This document shows positions 11,612-21,164 of a stretch of 64,000 nucleotides of DNA, in pieces. Position 1 is the first letter of the stretch. Every line of letters starts with the position of its first letter. Under the pieces are notes generated by a model. It searched no databases and had not been told where the DNA came from. It saw only the letters and a list, made by a program, of their open reading frames with translations. The stretch is from DATAGF01 sp963819845. Its GTDB lineage: Bacteria; Actinomycetota; Thermoleophilia; Miltoncostaeales; Miltoncostaeaceae. The DNA lies in contig CAWFXQ010000014.1 of the NCBI GenBank assembly GCA_963819845.1, positions 299,687 to 363,686 of the forward strand, read 5' to 3'. The position numbers and the translations under genes are program-made.

Positions 11612-13060
11612 CTAAGGGGCGAGCAGGGCCTCCGCCGCGCCGCGGCAGGCGTCGATCACCGGCGAGGCGATCAGCGCCAGGGCGACGACCGCGACCCCGC
11701 AGGTCACGGTCGCCAGCAGCACCGGTCCGGGGACGCGCAGGATCTTGCGCGGCGCGCCCTCTGCCGGCGGCAGCCACGTCACCGTGACGACCCGCAGGTA
11801 GTAGCCAAGGCTCACCATGCTCCCGACGGCGCCGACGATGGCGAGCCAGGTGAGGTCGGCCTCGACGGCCGAGCCGAACAGCAGGAACTTGCCGACGAAG
11901 CCGGCGAGCGGCGGGAAGCCGGCCAGCGAGAGCATGGCCAGGGTCATGACGACGCCGATCAGGGGCCGCGCCCGCCCGTAGCCGGTCAGGGCCGAGAGCT
12001 GGTCGCCGTCCTCGACCTCGCGCTCCCGGATGATGATCACGCCGAAGGCCGCCATGGTCATCGCCGTGTAGGCGACCAGGTAGTAGACGACCGCCTCGGC
12101 GCCCTGGATCGTCCCGGCGGCCACGCCGATGAGCAGGTAGCCCGCCTGGGCCACGCTCGAGTAGGCCATCAGCCGCTTCATGTTCGTCTGGACCAGGGCG
12201 GCGACGTTGCCGACGACGATGCTGGCGACGGCGAGGACCGCGATCGCCGTCTGCCAGTCCGGCTGCAGGTCGGTGAGCGCCCCGGCGAAGATGCGCAGGA
12301 AGGCGGCGAAGGCGGCGGCCTTGGTGGCGGTGGCCATGAACGCGGTCACCGTCGTCGGGGCGCCCTCGTAGACGTCGGGCGTCCACATGTGGAACGGCGC
12401 CGCCGAGGCCTTGAACGCCAGGCCGGCGGCGATGAGCGCCATCGCGGCCACCACCAGCGGCTCGTCCCCGAACGACGTGCCCGACAGCGCGTCGCCGATC
12501 TCGCTCAGGCTCGTCGAGCCGGTCGCGCCGAACAGCAGCGTGAGCCCGTAGAGCAGGATCGACGCGCCGACGGCGCCGATGATGAGGTACTTGAGGCCGC
12601 TCTCGAGCGACTTCTCGCGCCACACCTCCAGCGCGCAGAGCACGTAGAGGGCCACCGAGAGGATCTCGATGCCGAGGAAGATCGTGATGAGGTCCCCGGC
12701 GCCGGCGACGAGCATCATGCCGGTGGTCGAGATCAGGATCAGGGAGACGAACTCGCCCCGGCGGTCAACCGACGCGGGCTCGCGCCAGCCGAGCAGGATC
12801 GCCAGGAGCGCCGAGGCGAGGAAGATGCCGCCCAGCATCAGGCTGAAGCGGTCGGCGCGCAGGCCGCCGTTGAACGCCTCCTGGCGGTCGCCCCACAGCA
12901 CGGCCGTCATGGCGAAGGCGGCGACGATGCCCGCGATGCCCACCACGGACGGGGCCTGGCGGCGCACCGCCGGGCCGCCGAACATGCCGGCGGCGAGCGC
13001 CACGGTCGCCGTGGCCGCGGTGATGATGGCCGGGGCCGCCGCGACGACGTTCTGGCTCAC
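11612..13060 (-). CDS. nuoN: NADH-quinone oxidoreductase subunit N
   Basis: 482 residues, a polytopic antiporter-like subunit of the complex I membrane arm that moves protons during quinone reduction. The conserved core FKASAAPFHMWTPDVYEGAP followed by TAFMATATKAAAFAAFLRIF carries the membrane-embedded lysines. GTG 13060 overlaps the TGA of nuoM (GTGA). This is the last gene of the minus-strand nuoA-N operon. Confidence 0.95.
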   Translation of the reverse strand: MSQNVVAAAPAIITAATATVALAAGMFGGPAVRRQAPSVVGIAGIVAAFAMTAVLWGDRQEAFNGGLRADRFSLMLGGIFLASALLAILLGWREPASVDRRGEFVSLILISTTGMMLVAGAGDLITIFLGIEILSVALYVLCALEVWREKSLESGLKYLIIGAVGASILLYGLTLLFGATGSTSLSEIGDALSGTSFGDEPLVVAAMALIAAGLAFKASAAPFHMWTPDVYEGAPTTVTAFMATATKAAAFAAFLRIFAGALTDLQPDWQTAIAVLAVASIVVGNVAALVQTNMKRLMAYSSVAQAGYLLIGVAAGTIQGAEAVVYYLVAYTAMTMAAFGVIIIREREVEDGDQLSALTGYGRARPLIGVVMTLAMLSLAGFPPLAGFVGKFLLFGSAVEADLTWLAIVGAVGSMVSLGYYLRVVTVTWLPPAEGAPRKILRVPGPVLLATVTCGVAVVALALIASPVIDACRGAAEALLAP

Positions 13061-14634
13061 GGCGCCTCCGCGGCGGGCTCGTCCCCGGGCAGCGGCTCGG
13101 CGGCCGGGGGCGGGTTCGGCACCACGACGGCGCGGATCTCCCCGGCCGGCCGGCCGGCTGCGATCTGGGCCGGGGCGATGGTGCGCTCGAGCGTGGCGGT
13201 CGTCGCCCCGACGAGGCTCTTCGGCCAGAGGGCGATCAGGAACATGATCGCCACCAGCGGCATCAGGTACATCAGGTCGGCCGCCCGCAGCTCCGCACGG
13301 CGCCCGTCGCCCTGCGGGCGCCCGTTCATCGAGGTCTGGTACAGCCGCAGCATGTAGACCGCGGCGTAGACGATGCCGATGCACCCCAGCACCGCCCCCA
13401 ACGGGTACTGGCGGAAGACGCCGCTAAGGATGAAGAACTCGCCCACGAACGAGTTGGACCCGGGGATCGCCAGCGACGCCATCGCGACGATCAGGAAGAC
13501 GCCGGCCAGGCGCGGCGCCGAGGCGGCCATGCCGCCGATGCCGTCGATGCGGTCGTCGGGGACGGCGCGGTTGATGATCCCCACGATCGCGAAGGCCGCG
13601 GCCACCACGACGCCGTGGTTGACCATCTGGAGCACGGCCCCCTGCGAGGCCTGCAGGTCGAAGGCCACGATGCCCATGACGATGAATCCCAGGTGGGCCA
13701 GGCTGGAGTAGGCCACCAGCAGCCGCATGGTCGGCGCGCGCCACGCGACCAGCGACCCGTAGAGGATCCCGATCAGGGCGAGCACGCCGATGGGGATGGC
13801 GAGGGCGTCGGCACCCTCCGGGAACACCGGCAGGCCGACGCGCATGAAGCCGTAGACGCCGGCCTTGCTCATCACCGCCGCCAGCAGGACCGTCACGAGG
13901 ATCGGCGCGGCCCGGTAGGCACCGGGCAGCCACCCGTGGAAGGGCCAGAGCGGCAGCTTGATCGCGAACGCCAGGGCGAAGCCGGCGAAGAGCCAGGCGC
14001 TCTCGGCCTGCGAGAAGGAGACGCCCACCAGGTCCTGGATCACGAAGGTGAACTGCCCGGTGATGTCGCGGGCGACGAAGGCGGTGGCCAGGATCGCCAC
14101 CAGCATCAGCAGGCTGCCGACCATCGTGTAGATCACGAACCGGGTCGTCGCCCGGCCGCGCCCCTCGCCGCCCCACATCCCGATCAGGAAGTAGAACGGG
14201 ATGAGCATGGCCTCCCAGAAGACGTAGAACAGCACCAGCTGGCCGGCGGCGAAGAGGCCGAGCAGGCCGGTCTCGGCCAGCAGGACCATCGCCAGGAAGG
14301 CGCGCGGCCGCTCGGGCGGGCGCCAGCACACGGCGACGGTGACCAGCAGGAAGACCACCGCCGTCAGGGCCAGCAGCCACAGCGAGAGCCCGTCAACCCC
14401 GACGTCCCACGACAGGCCCACCTCCTCGGCCCAGCCTGCGCGGTCGACGAACTGCAGGCCGCTCGCGTCCCGGTCGAAGAGGCCGATCAGGATGGCCGTC
14501 AGCACCAGCGTCCCGCCCGACGCGGCGACGGCGAAGATGCGCGCCTGGCGCGCGCCCCCCGGCGCCGGCGGGACGGCGAGCAGCGCCAGCGCCCCGATCA
14601 GGGGCAGCAGGACGATGGCGGAGACCCAGGGCAC
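13057..14634 (-). CDS. nuoM: NADH-quinone oxidoreductase subunit M
   Basis: 525 residues, an antiporter-like proton-pumping subunit. Characteristic segments: FYVFWEAMLIPFYFLIGMWG (with the key Glu), IKLPLWPFHGWLPGAYRAAP and VAYSSLAHLGFIVMGI. The C-terminus has an extra hydrophilic Pro/Glu-rich tail (EPLPGDEPAAEAP). It follows nuoL after 4 bases and couples to nuoN. Confidence 0.95.
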   Translation of the reverse strand: MPWVSAIVLLPLIGALALLAVPPAPGGARQARIFAVAASGGTLVLTAILIGLFDRDASGLQFVDRAGWAEEVGLSWDVGVDGLSLWLLALTAVVFLLVTVAVCWRPPERPRAFLAMVLLAETGLLGLFAAGQLVLFYVFWEAMLIPFYFLIGMWGGEGRGRATTRFVIYTMVGSLLMLVAILATAFVARDITGQFTFVIQDLVGVSFSQAESAWLFAGFALAFAIKLPLWPFHGWLPGAYRAAPILVTVLLAAVMSKAGVYGFMRVGLPVFPEGADALAIPIGVLALIGILYGSLVAWRAPTMRLLVAYSSLAHLGFIVMGIVAFDLQASQGAVLQMVNHGVVVAAAFAIVGIINRAVPDDRIDGIGGMAASAPRLAGVFLIVAMASLAIPGSNSFVGEFFILSGVFRQYPLGAVLGCIGIVYAAVYMLRLYQTSMNGRPQGDGRRAELRAADLMYLMPLVAIMFLIALWPKSLVGATTATLERTIAPAQIAAGRPAGEIRAVVVPNPPPAAEPLPGDEPAAEAP

Positions 14635-14638
14635 GCGG

Positions 14639-16553
14639 CTACCGGATCGCCAGCGTGAAGATGACCCCGAGGATCGCCGCGCCGGCGATCATCGCGAAGG
14701 CGTAGGAGCGCACGAGCCCGGTCTGGGCCGACCGCAGGCCACGGCCCGCGTCAACCAGCGAGCGCGCCACCCCCTCCACCGCCCCCTGCACGCCGTAGCG
14801 CTCGACGTCGGCCGTGAGCACGTCGCCCAGGTCGCGGCCGGGCTGGACCACGGCCTGCTCGTAGACCTCGTCGAAGCGGTACTGGTCGGCGAGGAGCTCC
14901 CGCGTCGCGGGGGCGGCGCCGGCGAGGCGCTCGCGCCGGCCCGGGTCGGCGACGAAGACCCACCAGGCCAGGGCGATCGCGACGCCGCTGAGGGCGACGC
15001 TGACGACGGAGACGATCACCTCGACGCTCGTGCTGATCTCGATGTCCGGCGCCGCGATGAGGGCCGGCTCGAGCCAGTCGTGAACCAGGTGCCAGCCCCC
15101 CGGCACCTGCAGCCAGCCGATGAACGTCGCCCCGATGGCCAGCACGATCACCGGCACGCCCATCGCCCAACCCGGCCCGTGGGGGCGGGGGACGTCGTAC
15201 CCCCCCTCGGGCCGCTCTCCCCAGAAGGCGCGGAAGTAGAGGCGGAACATGTAGAAGGCCGTCAGGGCGGCGCCGAGGATGCCGACGACCCCCAGCACGA
15301 CGCCCAGGTCGCCGGTCTCGAAGGCGCCGGCGATGATCTCGTCCTTGCTGAAGAAGCCCGAGAACGGTGGGATGCCGGCGATCGCCAGGCAGCCCACCAG
15401 CACGCCCGCGTTGGCGAGCGGCAGGTAGGCGCCGCAGGCCGCCCATGCGGTTGAGGCTCTGCTGGTCGGCCAGCGCGTGGATCACCACGCCGACCCCGAG
15501 GAAGAGCAGGGCCTTGAAGAACGCGTGGGTCAGCAGATGGAACATCGAGCTGCCGTACAGGCCCAGGCCGGCGGCCATGATCATGTACCCGATCTGGCTC
15601 ACCGTGCTCCAGGCGAGCACCCGCTTGATGTCCTCCTGGACGAAGGCGATCGTCGCCGCCACGAACAGCGTCAGCGCGCCGACGACGGCCACGATGTCGC
15701 CCGCGTACGGGGCGAGCTCGTAGAGCACGTTGCAGCGCACGATCATGTAGACGCCGGCGGTGACCATCGTGGCCGCGTGGATGAGGGCGCTGACCGGGGT
15801 CGGGCCCTCCATGGCGTCGGGCAGCCAGGTGTGCAGCGGGATCTGGGCGCTCTTGGCGGCGGCGCCCACGAACAGCAGCAGCGCGACGGCCTCGGCGACG
15901 CCCGTGCCCTGGCCGAGCCCCTCGGGGGCGGTCGCGAACACCTCGCCGTAGTCGAGGGTGCCGAGCTCGCGGATCAGCAGGAATGCCGCGAGCACCATGC
16001 CCACGTCGCCGATCACGTTCACGACGAAGGCCTTCTTGGCCGCGGCGACCGCCGAGGGGCGCTCGTGGTAGTAGCCGATGAGCAGGTACGAGGCGAGGCC
16101 CACCAGCGCCCAGCCCACGATCAGGAAGAGGAAGTTCGCGGCCTCGACCAGCAGCAGCATCGCGAAGACGAAGAAGCTCATCTCGGCGAAGAAGCGCCGG
16201 TAGTCGCGGTCGTGCCCCATGTACTCGGTCGAGTAGAGGAGGATCAGCGACCCGACGCCGGTGATGATCAGCATCATGAAGACCGACAGCACGTCGATCT
16301 GCACCGCGAGGTCGATCCTCAGGTCGCCCATCTGGATCCACTCGTAGAGCGAGTCGACCTCGATGCGGTCGTCGGCGTCGCGCGAGAGGAAGATCGCGAA
16401 GATCGCGACGCTCAGGACGAAGGCGGTCGCCGGCAGGCCGACGCCGATCGCGCGGGTGACGCGCCGGTCGGGCTCGCCCGGCCAGAGCGACAGGATCAGG
16501 CAGCCGAGCAGGGGCAGCCCCAGGACGATCCAGCCGAGTACGGCGGCGGCCAG
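14639..16553 (-). CDS. nuoL: NADH-quinone oxidoreductase subunit L (frameshifted)
   Basis: The largest antiporter-like subunit, with TGVGSLILLYSTEYMGHD, QIPLHTWLPDAMEGPTPVSA and LIHAATMVTAGVYMIVRC, plus the C-terminal transverse-helix region. One extra base near 15432-15436 breaks the frame; removing it gives GGLRRYLPLANAGVLVGCL. The start is odd: the reading frame continues upstream of the first ATG (16331) through a normal NuoL N-terminus (GWIVLGLPLLGCLILSLWPG) to the in-frame TAG of nuoK, with only CTG 16553 as a near-standard start. I take CTG as the probable start. Confidence 0.9.
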
Positions 16554-16559
16554 CGGTCC

Positions 16560-16883
16560 CTAGCCCTTCAGGGTGAACATCTGGTCGACGTCCAGCGCCA
16601 TCCGCTGGCGGAAGACGGCGACGACGAGCCCCAGGCCGATCACGACCTCGGTGGCGGCCACCACCATCACGACCAGGGCGAAGACCTGCCCGTCGGACAC
16701 GTTCCAGTAGCGGCTGAACGCCACCAGCGACAGGTTGGCCGAGTTCAGCAGCAGCTCGACGGCCAGCAGCAGCAGCAGCGGGTTGCGCCGGATCATCACG
16801 CCGAGCAGGCCGATCAGGAAGAGCGCGCCCGACAGCCCGATGTAGAGGACCAGGGGGACGCCGTCAACGGCCTCGCCGATCAC
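16560..16883 (-). CDS. nuoK: NADH-quinone oxidoreductase subunit K
   Basis: 107 residues, three membrane helices: VPLVLYIGLSGALFLIGLLG, then RRNPLLLLLAVELLLNSANL with the conserved membrane Glu, then GQVFALVVMVVAATEVVIGLGL. It links the antiporter subunits to the quinone module of complex I. GTG 16883 overlaps the TGA of nuoJ (GTGA). Confidence 0.95.
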   Translation of the reverse strand: MIGEAVDGVPLVLYIGLSGALFLIGLLGVMIRRNPLLLLLAVELLLNSANLSLVAFSRYWNVSDGQVFALVVMVVAATEVVIGLGLVVAVFRQRMALDVDQMFTLKG

Positions 16884-17404
16884 CGGCCCCCCTCCGATCG
16901 CACCGCCCGCTTGGCCAGCAGCACCGCCCCGAGCGCCGCGACCAGCAGGGCCAGCGAGGTCGCCTCGAAGGGCACGATGTAGCGGTCGATGAACGACCGC
17001 CCGATCGCCTCGGGGCTGCCGATGTCGGAGACCCGCTCGGGGTCGTCGCGGAACCCGGGCAGGTCGGTGGTCGCCAGCACGACGACGCCCTGCACGGCCA
17101 GGGCGATCACGGCGAGCCACGCGAACACGGCGTAGCGCCCGAGGCGGTCGCCGATGTCGGCCAGCGGCCGCTCCCCCAGGTAGGCGATCACGAACAGGAA
17201 CAGCACCACGATGGCGCCGGCGTAGACGATCACCTGGATCGCGGCCACGAACGGCGCCAGCAGGAGCACGAAGAGCACCGCCAGCGACAGGAGCGTGCCG
17301 ATGAGGGCCACGGTCGCCCGGAACGGGCCCTTGAGCGTGATCACCATGACGGCCGAGATCAGGGCCGCGGCGGCGGCGAAGCCGAAGACGATCTGCTCAC
17401 CCAC
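16880..17404 (-). CDS. nuoJ: NADH-quinone oxidoreductase subunit J
   Basis: 174 residues with five hydrophobic segments; FVAAIQVIVYAGAIVVLFLFVIAYLG is the conserved third helix with the pi-bulge region that couples quinone chemistry to proton pumping. GTG 17404 is chosen because the first membrane helix follows directly; a second GTG lies at 17398. It follows nuoI after 11 bases and overlaps nuoK. Confidence 0.93.
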   Translation of the reverse strand: MGEQIVFGFAAAAALISAVMVITLKGPFRATVALIGTLLSLAVLFVLLLAPFVAAIQVIVYAGAIVVLFLFVIAYLGERPLADIGDRLGRYAVFAWLAVIALAVQGVVVLATTDLPGFRDDPERVSDIGSPEAIGRSFIDRYIVPFEATSLALLVAALGAVLLAKRAVRSEGGR

Positions 17405-17415
17405 GGCGACGCACC

Positions 17416-17871
17416 CTAGGGGACCTCGGCGCGCACGGGCACCGGCTTGGGGTGGGGGGCGAGCAGCATGTCCTTGTCGTAGATCAGGTCGGCGCGGGTG
17501 CGCTCGGACATCTCGTACTCGTTCTCCAGCGTGATGGCGTCGAACGGGCAGGCGATCTCGCAGTAGCCACAGAAGATGCAGCGCGCCATGTTGATCTCGT
17601 AGATGCGCGCGTAGCGCTCGCCCGAGCTGACGCGGTGCTCGGGCGTGTTCTCCTCGGCGACGACGCGGATGCAGTCGGCCGGGCACGCGGCGACGCACAG
17701 CGAGCAGCCGACGCACTTCTCGAGGCCGTTGTCGTGGAGCCAGAGCCGGTGGCGCCCGCGAAAGCGCGGGAACACCGGCGTCTTGCGCTCGGGGTAGCCG
17801 ATCGTCTCCGGCCGCTTGAGCATCGTCCGGAAGGTGACGGCGAAGCCCTTGAGCGAGTCCTCGATCCCCAT
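17416..17871 (-). CDS. nuoI: NADH-quinone oxidoreductase subunit I (two 4Fe-4S clusters)
   Basis: 151 residues. Two ferredoxin motifs, CVGCSLCVAACPADC and CIFCGYCEIACP, ligate clusters N6a and N6b, which carry electrons from NuoG toward NuoB. The N-terminal amphipathic segment (DSLKGFAVTFRTMLKRP) sits on the membrane. Eight-Cys pattern complete. It lies 9 bases after nuoH. Confidence 0.96.
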   Translation of the reverse strand: MGIEDSLKGFAVTFRTMLKRPETIGYPERKTPVFPRFRGRHRLWLHDNGLEKCVGCSLCVAACPADCIRVVAEENTPEHRVSSGERYARIYEINMARCIFCGYCEIACPFDAITLENEYEMSERTRADLIYDKDMLLAPHPKPVPVRAEVP

Positions 17872-17880
17872 CGTCCCGTC

Positions 17881-18873
17881 CTAGTTCGCGAACCCGAGCG
17901 CCACGACGACCGCCGTGACCACCAGGTTGAGGGTCGCCAGCGGCAGCAGCACCTTCCAGCCGAACTGCATCAGCCGGTCGTAGCGCAGGCGCGGCACCGT
18001 GGCGCGCAGCCAGATGAAGAGGAACAGCAGCGCCGCGACCTTGATGCCGAGCCAGAGGAAGCCCGGCAGAACCGGCCCCGAGAAGCCGCCCAGGAAGAGC
18101 GTCGCCCCGAACGCCGAGATGATGATCATGTTCACGTACTCGGCCAGGAAGAACATCGCGAACTTCAGGCCGCCGTACTCGGTGTGGTAGCCGCCCACCA
18201 GCTCGGACTCGGCCTCGGGGAGGTCGAACGGGGCGCGGTTGGTCTCGGCCACCGCCGCGATGGCGAAGATGACGAACGCGACCGGCTGCAGGACGATGTA
18301 CCAGACGGTGTCGGCCTGGGCGTCAACGATGTCCACGAGCGACAGGCTCTGGGCCATCATCACGACGCCGATCACCGAGAGCCCCATCGCGACCTCGTAG
18401 GAGACGAGCTGGGCGGCGGTGCGGGCGGCGCCGAGCAGGCTGTACTTGTTGCCGCTCGCCCAGCCGCCCAGGATCAGGCCGTAGAAGCCGAGGCCCGAGA
18501 GGGCGAAGAGGAACAGCACCCCGATGTTCAGGTCGGCCCCGACCAGGGGGACGTCGTACCCGGCGACCTCGATCGAGCCGCCGAACGGGATCACCGCCAC
18601 CGCCGCCACCGCCGCCACGACGGAGATCATCGGCGCGAGCTGGAAGAGGAGCTTGTTGGCCCCCTGCGGGACGAAGTCCTCCTTGAAGATCAGCTTCACG
18701 ACGTCGGCGAGCGGCTGCATGTAGCCGACCGGCCCGGTGCGGTTCGGGCCGTAGCGCGCCTGGAAGCGGCCGATCAGCTTGCGCTCCCACAGCAGCGTGT
18801 ACGCGAAGGCGGTGATGAGCACGAACACCACCACGACGGCCTTGACGAGGATGATGAGGAAGGTCTCCTCCAT
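17881..18873 (-). CDS. nuoH: NADH-quinone oxidoreductase subunit H
   Basis: 330 residues, about eight membrane helices. Conserved features: RYGPNRTGPVGYMQPLAD near the quinone channel, FALSGLGFYGLILGGWASGN, and AAVAETNRAPFDLPEAESEL, a signature loop. It forms the quinone-binding site together with NuoB and NuoD. ATG 18873 overlaps the TGA of nuoG by one base (TGATG). Confidence 0.96.
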   Translation of the reverse strand: MEETFLIILVKAVVVVFVLITAFAYTLLWERKLIGRFQARYGPNRTGPVGYMQPLADVVKLIFKEDFVPQGANKLLFQLAPMISVVAAVAAVAVIPFGGSIEVAGYDVPLVGADLNIGVLFLFALSGLGFYGLILGGWASGNKYSLLGAARTAAQLVSYEVAMGLSVIGVVMMAQSLSLVDIVDAQADTVWYIVLQPVAFVIFAIAAVAETNRAPFDLPEAESELVGGYHTEYGGLKFAMFFLAEYVNMIIISAFGATLFLGGFSGPVLPGFLWLGIKVAALLFLFIWLRATVPRLRYDRLMQFGWKVLLPLATLNLVVTAVVVALGFAN

Positions 18874-21164
18874 CAGGCGCGCGTGACCTCGGCGCGGACG
18901 GGGCCGCGGTCGGGGGGCAGCAGCCGGCCGGCGCCCGAGCCCGGCACGCCGGCGGACACGTAGGCCGCGCCCTCGGCGCAGGCCGGGTCGAGACGCACGG
19001 GCAGCACGGCCTCGCCGTGCGGCGAGCGCAGGCGCGCCCGCGAGGCGCCGGCGAGCCCCAGGCGCGCGCCCTCGGCCGGGTGCAGGGCGAGCTCGCCGCC
19101 CGTGCGGAGCCGCTCGAGCGCCCGGGAGCGGTGGGCGGCCGCGTCGCCGAAGATCGGCCGGGTGGCGACCACGGGCAGCCCCGAGCCCGAGGGCTGCCGG
19201 GGGCCCGGCCGGCCGTTGGGGGAGGGGGCGGGCGCGGCGGCGACCTGGGCGCCCAGCTCGCCGACGGCGTCGTAGTCGAGGCCCGCCAGCGCCGGCCGCG
19301 CGGCGGCCGCGGCCGCGAACGCCCGGGCGGCGGTGCGGTAGGGCGGCGGCGCGCCCAGCCGGTGGGCGAGGGCGATCAGCAGCTCCCACCCCGGGGCGGC
19401 GCCGGCGGGCGGGGCGGCGGCCGGCCGCAGGCGCTGGGCGCGGCCGTTCATCGCCACGTACACGCCCTCGCTCTCGTAGTGGGTCGCGGCCGGCAGCACC
19501 ACGGTCGCCGAGTCGGTGAGCGCCGAGGCGTGCGCGTCGATGGCGATCCGGGTCCGCACCCGCCCCAGCGCCCAGCCCCACTCCGAGGCGCCGGGCCCGT
19601 CCGTGGGGTCGGCGTGCACGGTCAGGATCGTGTCGATCTCGCCCGCGGCGGCGGCCTCCAGCACCCCGGTCGCCGCGATGCCGAGCGCCCGCAGGCCGGC
19701 GCCGTTGACGTCCGCCCCGAGCTCCAGGCAGGAGGCCCCGAGGCCGTCGGCCAGGCGGGCCAGGGCGTCGGCGGCGTCCGGCTCGGCGGCGAGGTCGGCC
19801 TCGTCCCACAGCACCACGACGCGCTCGGCCTCCGGCAGCTCGGCCGCCGACAGGGCCGCCGCCAGGCCGCCGGGGGCGGCGCGCACCGAGGCGCCGAGGG
19901 CCTCCAGGGCGTGCGGCCGGCTGCCGGCGCAGACCACCCGCGCCCCCGTCCGGCGGGCCTTGCGCACGCGCAGCTCCACCACCGGCTGCTGGTTGGCCGG
20001 GTCGCCGCCCACCACCAGCACCAGCCCGGCGCCGTCGATGTCGGCGAGCTGGGCGGGAGGCCGGGCCCGCAGGGCCGCCAGGCCGTCGCCCGGGATCCCG
20101 AGGCGCTGCACCGGTGCGCCGCCCAGCGGGCCGGCGGCCAGCTCCTGGGCCAGGAAGCCCTCCTCCACCGTCGCCCCGGGCCCCACCAGCACGCCGGCGC
20201 GGCCCCCGCGGCCGAGCAGGAGGGCCGCGGCCTCGACGGCCTCCTCCAGCGAGGCGCCCCGCGCCCGGCCGGCGTCGCGGATGACCGCGGCCGTCAGGCG
20301 GGTGGGCGCGCGGTCGCCGTCGTAGGCGAAGCGCCCCTTGTCGCAGAGCCAGCCCTCCTCGACGGCGTAGTTGGGGTCGGGGCGGCCCGTGACGCGCGCG
20401 ACCTGCCCCTCGCGCTCGGTCAGCTCGACGTTGCACCCCACCGGGCAGTGGCCGCAGACCGACGGGGCGTTCTCGACGTCCCACGGCCGGGCCACGAAGC
20501 GGTAGGGGATGCTGGTGAGCGCCCCCACCGGGCAGATGTCGATGACGTTGCCCGTGAAGCGGCCCTCGTAGTCGTCTCCCGTGAAGGTGGCGATCTCGCT
20601 GCCGGCGCCGCGGTCCTGCATGATCAGCGCGCCGTCCTCGGCCACCTCCTGGCTGAAGCGCACGCAGCGGAAGCACGAGATGCAGCGCTCGCGGTCGAGG
20701 GCGATCAGGGGCGACAGGTCGAGCGGCTTCGGGAAGTGGCGCTTGGTCTCGACCGTGCGCGTCACGGGCGGCCCGAACGTGAACGTGTGGTCCTGCAGCG
20801 GACACTCGCCGCCCTTGTCGCACACCGGGCAGTCGAGGGGGTGGTTCTGGAGCAGGAACTCCAGCACCCCGTCGTGGCCGTCGCGGGCGGCCTCCGAGTC
20901 GGAACGCACGACCATGTCGGGCTGCACCGGGGTGCTGCACGCCGTCTGCAGCCCGCGCATGCCCTCCACCTCCACCAGGCACATGCGGCACGCGCCGATC
21001 GCGGCGCCCAGGCGCGGCTCGTAGCAGAAGACCGGCACCTCGACGCCGTGGGCGTGGGCGGCGTCAACCAGCATCGTTCCGGCGGGGGCGGTCACGCGCA
21101 CGCCGTTGAGCTCGAACTCCACCTGGCCGGGGGCCGCCAGGTCAACGGGGGCGTAGTCAGCCAC
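18873..21164 (-). CDS. nuoG: NADH-quinone oxidoreductase subunit G
   Basis: 763 residues, peripheral arm. The N-terminal 2Fe-2S domain has CYEPRLGAAIGACRMC, followed by the HxxxC motif HPLDCPVCDKGGECPLQD and CISCFRC plus HCPVGCN for the 4Fe-4S clusters. The remainder is a degenerate molybdopterin-oxidoreductase domain that in this family no longer binds cofactor. It passes electrons from NuoE/NuoF to NuoI. The start overlaps the end of nuoF by 8 bases. Confidence 0.95.
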   Translation of the reverse strand: MADYAPVDLAAPGQVEFELNGVRVTAPAGTMLVDAAHAHGVEVPVFCYEPRLGAAIGACRMCLVEVEGMRGLQTACSTPVQPDMVVRSDSEAARDGHDGVLEFLLQNHPLDCPVCDKGGECPLQDHTFTFGPPVTRTVETKRHFPKPLDLSPLIALDRERCISCFRCVRFSQEVAEDGALIMQDRGAGSEIATFTGDDYEGRFTGNVIDICPVGALTSIPYRFVARPWDVENAPSVCGHCPVGCNVELTEREGQVARVTGRPDPNYAVEEGWLCDKGRFAYDGDRAPTRLTAAVIRDAGRARGASLEEAVEAAALLLGRGGRAGVLVGPGATVEEGFLAQELAAGPLGGAPVQRLGIPGDGLAALRARPPAQLADIDGAGLVLVVGGDPANQQPVVELRVRKARRTGARVVCAGSRPHALEALGASVRAAPGGLAAALSAAELPEAERVVVLWDEADLAAEPDAADALARLADGLGASCLELGADVNGAGLRALGIAATGVLEAAAAGEIDTILTVHADPTDGPGASEWGWALGRVRTRIAIDAHASALTDSATVVLPAATHYESEGVYVAMNGRAQRLRPAAAPPAGAAPGWELLIALAHRLGAPPPYRTAARAFAAAAAARPALAGLDYDAVGELGAQVAAAPAPSPNGRPGPRQPSGSGLPVVATRPIFGDAAAHRSRALERLRTGGELALHPAEGARLGLAGASRARLRSPHGEAVLPVRLDPACAEGAAYVSAGVPGSGAGRLLPPDRGPVRAEVTRA

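Noticed and set aside
15477..16982. A 501-residue plus-strand frame over nuoL and nuoK
   Set aside because: Rich in Asp, His, Gln and Arg without any motif; it mirrors the conserved minus-strand nuo genes.
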